A DNA stretch of 54,955 nucleotides from NCBI GenBank assembly GCA_009917455.1, contig QZDS01000032.1, forward strand, positions 1 to 54,955, read 5' to 3'. The notes beneath the pieces are model-generated. The model worked only from the letters and a program-made list of their open reading frames with translations. It was not told the DNA's origin and searched no databases. Source of the stretch: a bacterium 1xD8-48 (lineage in GTDB: Bacteria; Bacillota; Clostridia; Lachnospirales; Lachnospiraceae). The translations under genes and the position numbers were made by a program. Positions 16,732 through 24,566 of this stretch are shown here, in pieces. Position 1 is the first letter of the stretch, and each line of letters starts with the position of its first letter.

Positions 16732-16760
16732 TTGAAACAGGAACGTGTGTTTGCTAAAAT
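16732..16760 (+). promoter_or_regulatory. dinB promoter
   Basis: TTGAAA (16732-16737) and TAAAAT (16755-16760) are separated by 17 bases. Transcription should begin near 16767, just before the GGAGGTGA ribosome binding site. One SOS box lies in the spacer and a second follows the start point. Confidence 0.7.
16741..16752 (+). promoter_or_regulatory. LexA (DinR) box 1 of dinB
   Basis: GAACGTGTGTTT fits the Gram-positive SOS box core GAACRNRYGTTY at every position and lies between the -35 and -10 boxes, where LexA would block RNA polymerase. Confidence 0.7.
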
Positions 16761-16775
16761 TCTTTTACTGGAGGT

Positions 16776-16787
16776 GAACATACGTTT
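16776..16787 (+). promoter_or_regulatory. LexA (DinR) box 2 of dinB
   Basis: GAACATACGTTT also fits GAACRNRYGTTY at every position. It lies 35 bases after the first box, downstream of the expected transcript start, and overlaps the TTG start codon. Confidence 0.65.
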
Positions 16788-18024
16788 GAAAAATATTATT
16801 TTCCATATAGATGTAAATTCGGCTTTCCTCTCCTGGGAGGCCGTTTACCGTCTGGCTCACAAAGGAAGCAGGCAGGATTTAAGGGAAATTGCCTCTGCGG
16901 TGGGAGGGGACGTTACCCGACGGCGCGGGATTATACTGGCAAAGTCGATTCCGGCGAAAAGCTACGGGATAAAGACGGGAGAGACTATTATGGAGGCTCG
17001 CAGGAAGTGTCCGGGGCTGGTACTGGTGCCGCCCGATTACAGTCTTTATCAGAAATGCTCCGACGCGCTTATGGAGATTCTGCGGGAGTATTCTGACGTG
17101 GTGGAGCAGTACAGCATTGACGAGGCTTTTGTGGATATGAGCGCAGGCTGCCGGCTGTTTGGCACGCCGGAAAATGTGGCCGCCAGGATCAGGGACCGTA
17201 TCCGGGAGGAACTGGGTTTTACAGTCAACGTGGGGATTTCCTGTAATAAGCTGCTTGCAAAGATGGCGTCGGATTTTGCAGGGCCTGACCGGGTGCATAC
17301 GTTATATCCCGGAGAAATCAGGGAGAAAATGTGGCCGCTGCCAGTGTCGGATTTGTTTTTTGCAGGGAAGGCAACGACAGGCAGGCTGCTTTCCATGGGG
17401 ATACGAACCATCGGGGAGTTGGCGGAGGCGGATCCGGCATGGCTCAAGAGTGTGCTTAAGAAACAGGGGGAGATTATCTGGGGCTTTGCCAACGGGATTG
17501 ATTTTTCTCCGGTGCTGGGGGAACCGGCGGCAAACAAGGGCTATGGGAACAGCACTACCACGCCTTATGATGTGACGGACGAAGAAACGGCAAAGCAGGT
17601 GCTTTTGTCTCTTTCCGAGACGGTGGGAAGGAGACTGCGGGCGGATGGGGTGGAAGCAGGGCTGGTGTCCGTGGGAATACGGTATGCGGATATGGCTTAT
17701 GTCTCCCATCAGAAGGTACTGGCGGTTCCCACAAATCTGACATGGGAGATTTACGAGGCAGGCTGCCGGTTATTCGGGGAGCTTTGGAATGGCCGGCCTC
17801 TCCGGCATATGGGGGTGCATACGGGACGGGTGAACGGGGAAAGCTTTGTACGGCAGATGAGCATTTTTGACGAGACTGATTATGAGAAGCTTATGAGGAT
17901 GGATAAAGCCGTGGACGGGATAAGGAGGCGCTTTGGGGCGGATGCAGTAATGCGCGCCGTATTTTTAAATAACTCCATTTCTCATATGAGCGGAGGGATA
18001 GAAAACGTAATGAAGCTGCATTGA
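16786..18024 (+). CDS. dinB: Y-family DNA polymerase IV
   Basis: This 412-residue translesion polymerase shows the two catalytic motifs of the Y family: HIDVNSAF with Asp9, and YSIDEAF with Asp112/Glu113. Helix-hairpin-helix and little-finger regions follow. It copies past damaged DNA. The frame is open back to 16732, but that stretch is the promoter. The TTG at 16786, 9 bases after GGAGG, gives the conserved N-terminus directly before HIDVN. Two SOS boxes indicate LexA control. The C-terminus has no evident beta-clamp motif that I can assign with confidence. A small conserved gene follows 57 bases later. Confidence 0.92.
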   Translation: MKNIIFHIDVNSAFLSWEAVYRLAHKGSRQDLREIASAVGGDVTRRRGIILAKSIPAKSYGIKTGETIMEARRKCPGLVLVPPDYSLYQKCSDALMEILREYSDVVEQYSIDEAFVDMSAGCRLFGTPENVAARIRDRIREELGFTVNVGISCNKLLAKMASDFAGPDRVHTLYPGEIREKMWPLPVSDLFFAGKATTGRLLSMGIRTIGELAEADPAWLKSVLKKQGEIIWGFANGIDFSPVLGEPAANKGYGNSTTTPYDVTDEETAKQVLLSLSETVGRRLRADGVEAGLVSVGIRYADMAYVSHQKVLAVPTNLTWEIYEAGCRLFGELWNGRPLRHMGVHTGRVNGESFVRQMSIFDETDYEKLMRMDKAVDGIRRRFGADAVMRAVFLNNSISHMSGGIENVMKLH

Positions 18025-18081
18025 GGAAAGCAGGCTGCTGATTTATAATAAAATGTGACCGGACAGAAGGAGAGATGAGCG

Positions 18082-18393
18082 ATGGCATTTGGAATCGGCA
18101 CGAATCCGCCTGAGGCGGACGCAGGGAGCGTTAAGGGGACTCAGAAGAAGATTGCCTGCGAATGCTGGTTTACCAGTACGGGGAGGATTATGCCGCTGAT
18201 GCTTAAGGTGGAGGATGAGGAGGGCGAAATCCAGACGATTCGGGAGTTTGTCATACATTCTCAGGAGAAAAAGCGGTACGCGGGAATTCCTTCCATAGAA
18301 TACGACTGTACGTTGGTAATCCACGGACAGAAGGTAAGGGGATGGCTGATTTATTATCAGTCAGAAAACAGGTGGGTGATGAATTTCCGGTAA
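18082..18393 (+). CDS. Small conserved-looking protein downstream of dinB
   Basis: This 103-residue soluble protein is not recognised. It reads as a compact beta-rich domain: a loop-like N-terminus (residues 1-22), then alternating strands such as KIACECWF, IREFVIHS and CTLVIHGQKVRGWLIYY. There is no signal peptide or transmembrane helix. The start at 18082 lies 9 bases after AGGAG. It is close behind dinB with no terminator between them, so it is probably in the same SOS transcript. A link to damage tolerance is only an inference from position. Confidence 0.7.
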   Translation: MAFGIGTNPPEADAGSVKGTQKKIACECWFTSTGRIMPLMLKVEDEEGEIQTIREFVIHSQEKKRYAGIPSIEYDCTLVIHGQKVRGWLIYYQSENRWVMNFR

Positions 18394-18440
18394 AATTCCC
18401 TGCAGAAAGGTATTTGGCGATTTCTGCGGCTTGTGTTTTT

Positions 18441-18475
18441 CACTCTCACAGGCTTATAATAAGCCTGTGAGAGTG
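18441..18475. repeat. Perfect 16-bp inverted repeat
   Basis: The arm cactctcacaggctta (18441-18456) is matched perfectly by its reverse complement at 18460-18475, leaving only TAA between. It is preceded by TTTTT on the left but has no T-run on the right, so it is not a standard rightward terminator. It could be a transcript-stabilising hairpin, a bidirectional transcription block or a protein-binding palindrome. Confidence 0.8.
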
Positions 18476-18520
18476 TGTGCAGACAGCAGGGGAATATAAA
18501 GGAAAGAGAAAGGGAGCACA

Positions 18521-19150
18521 TTGAGGTATTATATTGCGGATTTACATTTTTTTCACGGGGCGCTGAACGATAAGATGGACAGGCGGGGTTTTGCGTCCGT
18601 GGAGGAAATGAATGAATATATGATAGAAAAGTGGAATAAAAAGGTTCGCAAAAACGATGACGTTGTCATTATCGGAGATTTGTCCTGGGGAAATGTGCAG
18701 GAAACAAATGCTCTTTTGCAGAGGCTTAAGGGAAAGCTGTATCTTGTGTGCGGCAATCATGACCGTTTTGTGAATAATAAGGAGATGAATCCTGACCGCT
18801 TCAAATGGATAAAGCATTATGCGGAGCTTTCCGACAACAGGCGGAAGGTGGTTTTGTGTCATTATCCCATTATGTGCTATAACGGCCAGTACCGGGTGGA
18901 TGAGAAGGGAGAGCCTAAAACCTATATGCTTTACGGGCATGTCCATGACACACAGGACGAACGGCTCATAGAGCAGTTTCAGGAGATAACGAGAAAAACG
19001 ATGGTAACGGACGCGCAGGGAAACGAGCGTTCCATTCCCTGTAATATGATTAACTGTTTCTGCAAATTTTCTGATTACGAGCCGCTTACGCTGGACGAGT
19101 GGATTGTATGTGATAAGAGGCGCCGCGGCGGGAAGGAAAAGAAAGCATGA
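18521..19150 (+). CDS. Metallophosphoesterase (calcineurin-like)
   Basis: The 209-residue phosphoesterase has all metal motifs: DLH (Asp7, His9), GDLSWGN (Asp53), GNHD (His80, Asp81), His114 in LCHYP and GHVH (140, 142). It should be a cytoplasmic two-metal phosphodiesterase or monoesterase acting on nucleotides or phosphoproteins; the substrate is unknown. Translation starts with TTG at 18521, five bases after agggag. Its stop overlaps the start of the following response regulator gene by 4 bases, so the three genes are one unit, which is unusual. Confidence 0.85.
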   Translation: MRYYIADLHFFHGALNDKMDRRGFASVEEMNEYMIEKWNKKVRKNDDVVIIGDLSWGNVQETNALLQRLKGKLYLVCGNHDRFVNNKEMNPDRFKWIKHYAELSDNRRKVVLCHYPIMCYNGQYRVDEKGEPKTYMLYGHVHDTQDERLIEQFQEITRKTMVTDAQGNERSIPCNMINCFCKFSDYEPLTLDEWIVCDKRRRGGKEKKA

Positions 19151-19866
19151 AAACCAGACGGATATTGCTGATAGAGGACGACGATACAATTGCATACGGA
19201 CTGACGGAGCTGCTTGCGGACGAGGGATTTGAGACGATTTCCGTCCGTTTCCTTAAGGAGGCGATGGAGGCGGTGCCTGGCAGTTTTTGTCTGGCGCTTT
19301 TAGACCTTGGACTGCCTGACGGGGAGGGATGGGATTTCCTTGAGAGGCTTTGCACGGTTCGGACAACGGGAAAAGGCGGTTCGCAGAAGGGATTTGTGCC
19401 GCCGGTGATTATTTTAACGGCAAGAGAAGATGAGGCGGATATTATGAGAGGACTGGACATGGGAGCCGACGATTATGTGACCAAGCCCTTTAAGCCGGGG
19501 GTGCTGCTTTCCCGTATCCGTGCGGTGCTGCGCCGTCAGGAAAGATTTTCCGGGGCGGAAGAGATGATTTTCTGCGGGAGGCTCGTGCTTGATGAGCAGA
19601 AAACAACCGTCACGGAGGGCGGGGAACGCATTGAGCTGACAGCCGGGGAGTTCCGGCTTCTTTCATATTTTATGGAAAACAAGAACCGGACCCTTACGAG
19701 GAACGCGCTGCTTGCGCGGCTTTGGGATAATGAGGGGGATTTTGTAAACGACAATACACTGACCGTCACCGTCAGGCGGCTTCGGGAAAAGCTGGGAGAG
19801 GAATCACGGAATCTGATAAAGACAGTACGGGGAATCGGATACCGGATGGAGGATTGCGATGACTAG
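19147..19866 (+). CDS. OmpR-family response regulator of the FtsX exporter module
   Basis: The 239-residue regulator has the receiver acidic triplet at 10-13, phosphorylation Asp53 in LLDLGLP, Lys113 in TKPF and a C-terminal winged helix ending RGIGYRM. An insertion around residues 70-84 (VRTTGKGGSQKG) lengthens the receiver loop beyond the usual. It overlaps the phosphoesterase gene by 4 bases and its own kinase gene by 8. It most likely activates the ABC exporter genes at 21130-24539, perhaps through the repeat at 21057. Confidence 0.9.
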   Translation: MKTRRILLIEDDDTIAYGLTELLADEGFETISVRFLKEAMEAVPGSFCLALLDLGLPDGEGWDFLERLCTVRTTGKGGSQKGFVPPVIILTAREDEADIMRGLDMGADDYVTKPFKPGVLLSRIRAVLRRQERFSGAEEMIFCGRLVLDEQKTTVTEGGERIELTAGEFRLLSYFMENKNRTLTRNALLARLWDNEGDFVNDNTLTVTVRRLREKLGEESRNLIKTVRGIGYRMEDCDD

Positions 19867-21055
19867 GAGAAAAGAATCCGTATTTTTTATGGCAGGTGTT
19901 TTTGCCGCCGTTTTTTGTTTTTGCGCGGCTGTGTTTTTCGCAGGCTACCGGTGGAGCGAGAGGCTGTTTTATGACAAAATGGCTGCGGTTGCCGGGGCGA
20001 TTCCGGGCAGTAAGGAGGTCATAATGCAGACGTTGAAAGGCGCGTCGGCAAAAGACCTTGCGAAGGGAAAGGAAATACTTGGAAGGTACGGATATTACGG
20101 ACGGCTGCCGGGGGAGGAACCGGGGCTTTTGTTTTTTGCGGGGAGCCTTTTGGCAGCAGGGACTGGCACGGCTGTCCTGTTTCTTTTTATTTACAGACAA
20201 AAAAGCAGGCTGCGAAAGCGGGCGGAGGATTTGACAGGGTACTTACGGCAGGTGGAGGAGGGAAATTACAGTCTTTTTCCGGGGAAAGGAGAGGATTTTC
20301 TTTCGGGCCTGGAAGATGAAATTTATAAGACGGTGCTTGCCCTTCGGGAAAGCCGCGAGACGGTACTGCGGGAAAAAGAAAATCTGGCGAAAAACCTGGC
20401 GGATATTTCCCATCAGTTCAAAACGCCCTTAACATCGCTTTCCATTTTAAGCGAGGTGTTACTCCGGCGGATTACGAAAGAGGAGGACGCAAAAGCAGTC
20501 AGGAAAATGGAAAAGCAGACGCAGCGTCTTGCCGGCCTGACCGCTTCCCTGCTTACGCTGTCGAGGGCGGACGCCGGCGTGCTTACTTTCGATATACGGC
20601 GTGTGCCGGTGGGCGAGCTGCTGGAGGTCAGCCTCGAGCCTGTCATGCCGATACTGGAGGAAAAGGAGCAAAAGGTCAGGCTTGCCGGGGAGAAAAAGAT
20701 GATGGAAAGCCTTACTCTGTACTGTGACGTGAAATGGATGCGGGAGGCCCTTGGGAATCTTCTGAAAAACGCCTCCGAGCATTCGCCGGCGGGGACGGAA
20801 ATCTGTATCAGGGTATGGGATAACCCTGTTTTCACGGGAATTGCAGTGGAGGACGAAGGGACGGGATTTTCAAAAAAGGAGCTTCCCCGCCTGTTCGAGC
20901 GTTTCTACAAAGGAGAAGACGCTCCAAAGGACAGCGCGGGAATCGGCCTTGCCCTTGCCAAAACGCTGATTGAAGCCCAGAAGGGGGAAATCAGGGCGGA
21001 GAACAGGAGAGAAGGCGGTGCGCGATTTCTCATAAAATTTTATAAAAATATGTAA
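19859..21055 (+). CDS. Sensor histidine kinase of the FtsX exporter module
   Basis: The 398-residue membrane kinase has helices near residues 8-28 and 98-116 enclosing an extracellular loop of about 70 residues, then a HAMP-like segment. The phosphoacceptor box ADISHQFKTPLTSL is near 185, the N box NLLKNASEHSP follows, and the GTGFS and GIGLALA boxes are present. The HQFKTPL form is common in kinases paired with MacB/FtsX-type exporters. It is translationally coupled to its regulator. Confidence 0.88.
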   Translation: MTRRKESVFFMAGVFAAVFCFCAAVFFAGYRWSERLFYDKMAAVAGAIPGSKEVIMQTLKGASAKDLAKGKEILGRYGYYGRLPGEEPGLLFFAGSLLAAGTGTAVLFLFIYRQKSRLRKRAEDLTGYLRQVEEGNYSLFPGKGEDFLSGLEDEIYKTVLALRESRETVLREKENLAKNLADISHQFKTPLTSLSILSEVLLRRITKEEDAKAVRKMEKQTQRLAGLTASLLTLSRADAGVLTFDIRRVPVGELLEVSLEPVMPILEEKEQKVRLAGEKKMMESLTLYCDVKWMREALGNLLKNASEHSPAGTEICIRVWDNPVFTGIAVEDEGTGFSKKELPRLFERFYKGEDAPKDSAGIGLALAKTLIEAQKGEIRAENRREGGARFLIKFYKNM

Positions 21056-21056
21056 A

Positions 21057-21072
21057 TGTCACCGGATTGTCA
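21057..21072 (+). promoter_or_regulatory. TGTCA direct repeat with 11-bp period before the FtsX exporter
   Basis: TGTCA at 21057-21061 and 21068-21072 are 11 bases apart in the 74-base gap between kinase and exporter genes. An extended -10-like TGC-TAAAGT lies at 21081-21089. The half-site is short, so this could be chance. Confidence 0.35.
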
Positions 21073-21129
21073 TGTTGGTTTGCTAAAGTACCTGTAACAG
21101 CGGAACTCTAAAATAAGAAAGGAATCAAT

Positions 21130-21813
21130 ATGGAAATTTTAAGGTGCGAAAATTTATCAAAGTATTACGGCGTCGGGCAGACAAGAGTCACAGCGCTTGA
21201 GGACGTGAACCTGTCTGTGGAAAAGGGAGAATTTGTGGCGATTATCGGGGCGTCCGGCTCCGGCAAATCCACGCTGCTCCATATGCTAGGCGGGGTGGAC
21301 CGGCCGGACGGGGGCAAAATTCTGATTGAGGGCACGGATATCGCCGCTTTGAATGAAAAGAAGCGTTCCCTTTTCCGGCGGCGCAAGGTAGGGCTTGTGT
21401 ATCAGTTTTACAACCTGATTCCCTCCATCGACGTAAGGCAGAATATTCTTCTTCCCATGCTCCTTGATGGGCAGAAGCCTGATGAAAAAAGGTTTGATGA
21501 GCTGACAGAAATTCTGGGGCTGACAGAGCGGCTTTGTCACCTTCCCGGCCAGCTTTCCGGCGGGCAGCAGCAGAGAGCGGCCATTGCCAGAGCGCTGATA
21601 TACCGCCCGGCGATTTTGCTGGCGGACGAGCCTACCGGTAATCTGGATAAAAGAAATTCGGAGGAAATTACAGGGCTTTTGAAGCTTTCCAATAAAAAGT
21701 ATAAGCAGACGGTACTCCTTATTACCCACGACGAGAAAATCGCTCTTGAGGCGGACAGAATCATCACCATCGAGGACGGGAAAATCGTGTCCGACGAGGA
21801 GGTGGGGAAATGA
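21130..21813 (+). CDS. ABC transporter ATPase, MacB/BceA/LolD type
   Basis: The 227-residue ATPase has Walker A GASGSGKST near 38, the Q-loop VYQFYNLIP, signature LSGGQQQR near 142 and Walker B LLADEPTGNLD near 162. This form accompanies FtsX-domain permeases that handle antimicrobial peptides, lipoproteins or cell-wall signals. The stop overlaps the permease start by 4 bases. Confidence 0.92.
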   Translation: MEILRCENLSKYYGVGQTRVTALEDVNLSVEKGEFVAIIGASGSGKSTLLHMLGGVDRPDGGKILIEGTDIAALNEKKRSLFRRRKVGLVYQFYNLIPSIDVRQNILLPMLLDGQKPDEKRFDELTEILGLTERLCHLPGQLSGGQQQRAAIARALIYRPAILLADEPTGNLDKRNSEEITGLLKLSNKKYKQTVLLITHDEKIALEADRIITIEDGKIVSDEEVGK

Positions 21814-24539
21814 AGAAAGATTATCGTCCAACCCATGGCGTAAGGATGCCGGGTCATCCGCTGTTTGGTTACACAATCAACACCATCAGACGGAACAGAT
21901 ACACATCCCTTTCCGTCATGCTGGCCGTTACGCTGGCCTCCACGCTGCTTTGCGCCATGTGTACCTATGGCTATACACAGATAAAATGGCAGGCGGAGGT
22001 TGAGGAATACGAGGCCGGAGACTGGCACGGGGAGCTTGGCGGGGATATTACCTCGGATAAGCTGTCTTTGGTGGAGAACAATCTGAACGTGGAGGAGGCT
22101 ATGGCGAAAGGGCCTTTTTCCTGTCTGGAATTATCCGAAAACGCGAAACTTCCCTATCTGCTTCTGCGGGAGGCAGACGAAAATTACTGGAAGAATATGG
22201 GGGAGAAAAATTCCATTATAGAAGGACGCATTCCCGAAAAGCCCGGAGAGATTGCTGTGAGCAAGTCTTTTTTTGAGCAGAATCCGGAGTATTGTCTGGG
22301 CGATACGGTTACCCTTGAGGAGGGCGAGAGACGGATTTTAGAGGAGAAGGCTCCGGAAGAGAAAGTTCTGGATGCCGGTGCGGTCCGCCGGGAAGGGGAA
22401 ATCTTTTTCCGGACAGGGGAGCGGACGGTGACGCTGGTGGGGAAAATGGACGTGACAACCACCTCCACGATTCCGGGCTATTACGCCATGGGATTCATGG
22501 ACCGAAGCGCGCTTACCGGGGAGGAAGAGCTGGTAATTTACGTGAAGCTTCGGGATGTGGGCAAAACCTATGAGGTAATGCCTCAGATTGCGGAGACGCT
22601 GGGAATCGAAAAGGATGAGTACGGAGAGTATAAAAATAATTTCCGTTACCATACAAGGCTTCTGGCATACAACTTTGTCTTTCCGCCTGAAATGGGATTT
22701 TCTCTGGAAAATTGGGGAGGCGTGATTGTCTATGGGGTTCTTCTGCTGCTTGCTGCGGGAGCTTTCGTGATGATAATCAGAGGGGCGTTTCAGGTATCCG
22801 TATCCGCAAGGATAAAACAGCTCGGTATGTTCCGTTCTGTGGGAGCGACGCCCGGGCAGATAGCGGCCTCCGTTTTAATGGAAGGAATGATTTTATCGGT
22901 GGTTCCCATTTTGCTCAGTCTGGGAATCGGTTACGGATTTACCGTGGCGGTTGTGGATATTTACAGCGGCATTGCGGGGGAGCTGCTTTATTTTCCCGTT
23001 ACTGTGCGCTTTTCTCCCTGGCTCGTCCTTCTGGCCGCGGGGCTTTCTCTGGTTACGGTTCTGATTTCCGCGCTGATTCCGGCGCTAAAGGTTTCCCGGC
23101 TTTCTCCCCTTGAGGCCATCAGGATGCAGGAAGCGGGGGGTGGCAGGAAAAGAAAGAGGAGAAAAAGCAGACGTTATCCGGTTCTTCGCAGATTGTTCGG
23201 CTATCCCGGGGAGCTGGCAGGGGCGGCTCACCATATGAACCGAAAGGGAATTCGCGGGGGCGTTATGTCGCTGACCCTTTGTCTGATGCTGCTTATCGGA
23301 TTTTTTACGCTCATGTGTCTGAACGATTATTTATCCGAACGGAACCGGAGCGGAAGCTATTTTAATATTATGGCAAAACTTTCCCTTCTCACAGAGGCGG
23401 ACACGGAGCTGCTTACCGATATCTGCTCTGTCCCGGGAGAGACGGAAAGTACTTATTTCTGCGTGACCAGAATGGCTTATTACGCTTCTCCCGGGCAGGA
23501 GTCGGAGGCGTTTAGGGAAAAGGGGGGCTTTGCGGGGCTTGACCTCAATAAATGGGCGCTGGTGAACCGTGACGGAGACTACCGGATACGCGCTTATCTG
23601 TACGGCATTAAGGAGGATGGGTTTGACGATTATTGCCGTAAGCTGGGGTATGACCCGGCCGGATTTTACGATACGGATAAAATAAAGGCCGTTGTCCAAA
23701 GCGCAGCGCCGCTGTATCCCGATGTGGTGAACAATGCCGCTAAATCGGCGTTGTCCTATCCGCATTTGGAAATTTCCGAGGGGGAAGCGTTCTGGCTGGA
23801 AGAAAAAACAGAGGACGATATGGATACGGATTATGGGCTTTCCATAACGGCGGGAGCCGTGGCCGCGGAGGGACCCCGGATTGGCGATGTGAGGAATAAT
23901 TATAACCTGAATTTTTATGTGCCTCTTTCGGTGTACTATTCGATAGCGGAGAAGCTTTCTCCGGAGAGGTCGGATAATTATTATATGTATATAAGGGTGA
24001 AAACCGGGCAGGAACAGGATATCGCCGTGACGGAGACAATAACCGGTCTGTGCGAATCCGTAATGGCACAGGAGGATATTTATATTACCAGCATCGAGAC
24101 GGAGAAGAAAGACAACGCCGTGGGAAGCAGGGCCATGGAGGCGGTGGTGGACTGCATCGGTATTCTGCTTGCGCTCATCGGTGTTTCCAACACGCTTTCG
24201 GCGGTTTACCATATGATGATGGGTAGGCGCAGAGAGTTTGCCATGCTCCGCTCGGTGGGGATGGACAGCCGGGATATCGGGAAGCTTCTCTTTATCGAGG
24301 CGCTGCGCATGGCGGTTACGCCGGTGCTGATTGGCATTCCGGCGGTAATGATACTGCTCGGGATGCTGATGAGGATGTTAGACGTATCCTGGAGCGCGAT
24401 ACTGCCGTGGCTGCCCTGTGGAAAGCTGATTTTAAGCATTTTTCTGGTGACGGCGGCGGTGGCTGTCTCTTACCTGATTTCCGCCTGGAAGATTAAAAAG
24501 GACACGATTATCGAGGCGGTAAGGGACGAGAATGTCTGA
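21810..24539 (+). CDS. FtsX-domain ABC transporter permease, large duplicated form
   Basis: The 909-residue permease has two FtsX units. Helices are predicted near 33-55, 305-330, 355-380 and 405-427 in the first half, and near 480-505, 775-800, 840-865 and 875-895 in the second. Two large extracellular domains lie between (about 60-300 and 510-770). This mechanotransmission-type layout fits peptide resistance or envelope remodelling rather than solute import. The cytoplasmic hinge near 440-465 is rich in Lys and Arg. With its ATPase, kinase and regulator it forms a self-contained module. The sensed or exported compound is unknown. Confidence 0.88.
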   Translation: MKKDYRPTHGVRMPGHPLFGYTINTIRRNRYTSLSVMLAVTLASTLLCAMCTYGYTQIKWQAEVEEYEAGDWHGELGGDITSDKLSLVENNLNVEEAMAKGPFSCLELSENAKLPYLLLREADENYWKNMGEKNSIIEGRIPEKPGEIAVSKSFFEQNPEYCLGDTVTLEEGERRILEEKAPEEKVLDAGAVRREGEIFFRTGERTVTLVGKMDVTTTSTIPGYYAMGFMDRSALTGEEELVIYVKLRDVGKTYEVMPQIAETLGIEKDEYGEYKNNFRYHTRLLAYNFVFPPEMGFSLENWGGVIVYGVLLLLAAGAFVMIIRGAFQVSVSARIKQLGMFRSVGATPGQIAASVLMEGMILSVVPILLSLGIGYGFTVAVVDIYSGIAGELLYFPVTVRFSPWLVLLAAGLSLVTVLISALIPALKVSRLSPLEAIRMQEAGGGRKRKRRKSRRYPVLRRLFGYPGELAGAAHHMNRKGIRGGVMSLTLCLMLLIGFFTLMCLNDYLSERNRSGSYFNIMAKLSLLTEADTELLTDICSVPGETESTYFCVTRMAYYASPGQESEAFREKGGFAGLDLNKWALVNRDGDYRIRAYLYGIKEDGFDDYCRKLGYDPAGFYDTDKIKAVVQSAAPLYPDVVNNAAKSALSYPHLEISEGEAFWLEEKTEDDMDTDYGLSITAGAVAAEGPRIGDVRNNYNLNFYVPLSVYYSIAEKLSPERSDNYYMYIRVKTGQEQDIAVTETITGLCESVMAQEDIYITSIETEKKDNAVGSRAMEAVVDCIGILLALIGVSNTLSAVYHMMMGRRREFAMLRSVGMDSRDIGKLLFIEALRMAVTPVLIGIPAVMILLGMLMRMLDVSWSAILPWLPCGKLILSIFLVTAAVAVSYLISAWKIKKDTIIEAVRDENV

Positions 24540-24541
24540 CT

Positions 24542-24566
24542 GCCGCAGGGGCATGTACCCTGCGGC
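24542..24566. terminator. GC hairpin between convergent genes
   Basis: gccgcaggg (24542-24550) pairs with ccctgcggc (24558-24566) around gcatgta. It fills the 27-base gap between the permease end and the convergent kinase end. No T-run follows on either side, so it may act as a weak bidirectional terminator. Confidence 0.5.

Noticed and set aside
16732..16785. ATG-like start of dinB at 16732
   Set aside because: The bases form the -35 box, SOS box and -10 box. The TTG at 16786 matches the conserved N-terminus and the ribosome binding site.
9947..16785. Integrated element with a duplicated tRNA-Cys end
   Set aside because: No copy of the tRNA 3' end and no integrase were seen up to 16785, so attachment sites cannot be claimed.
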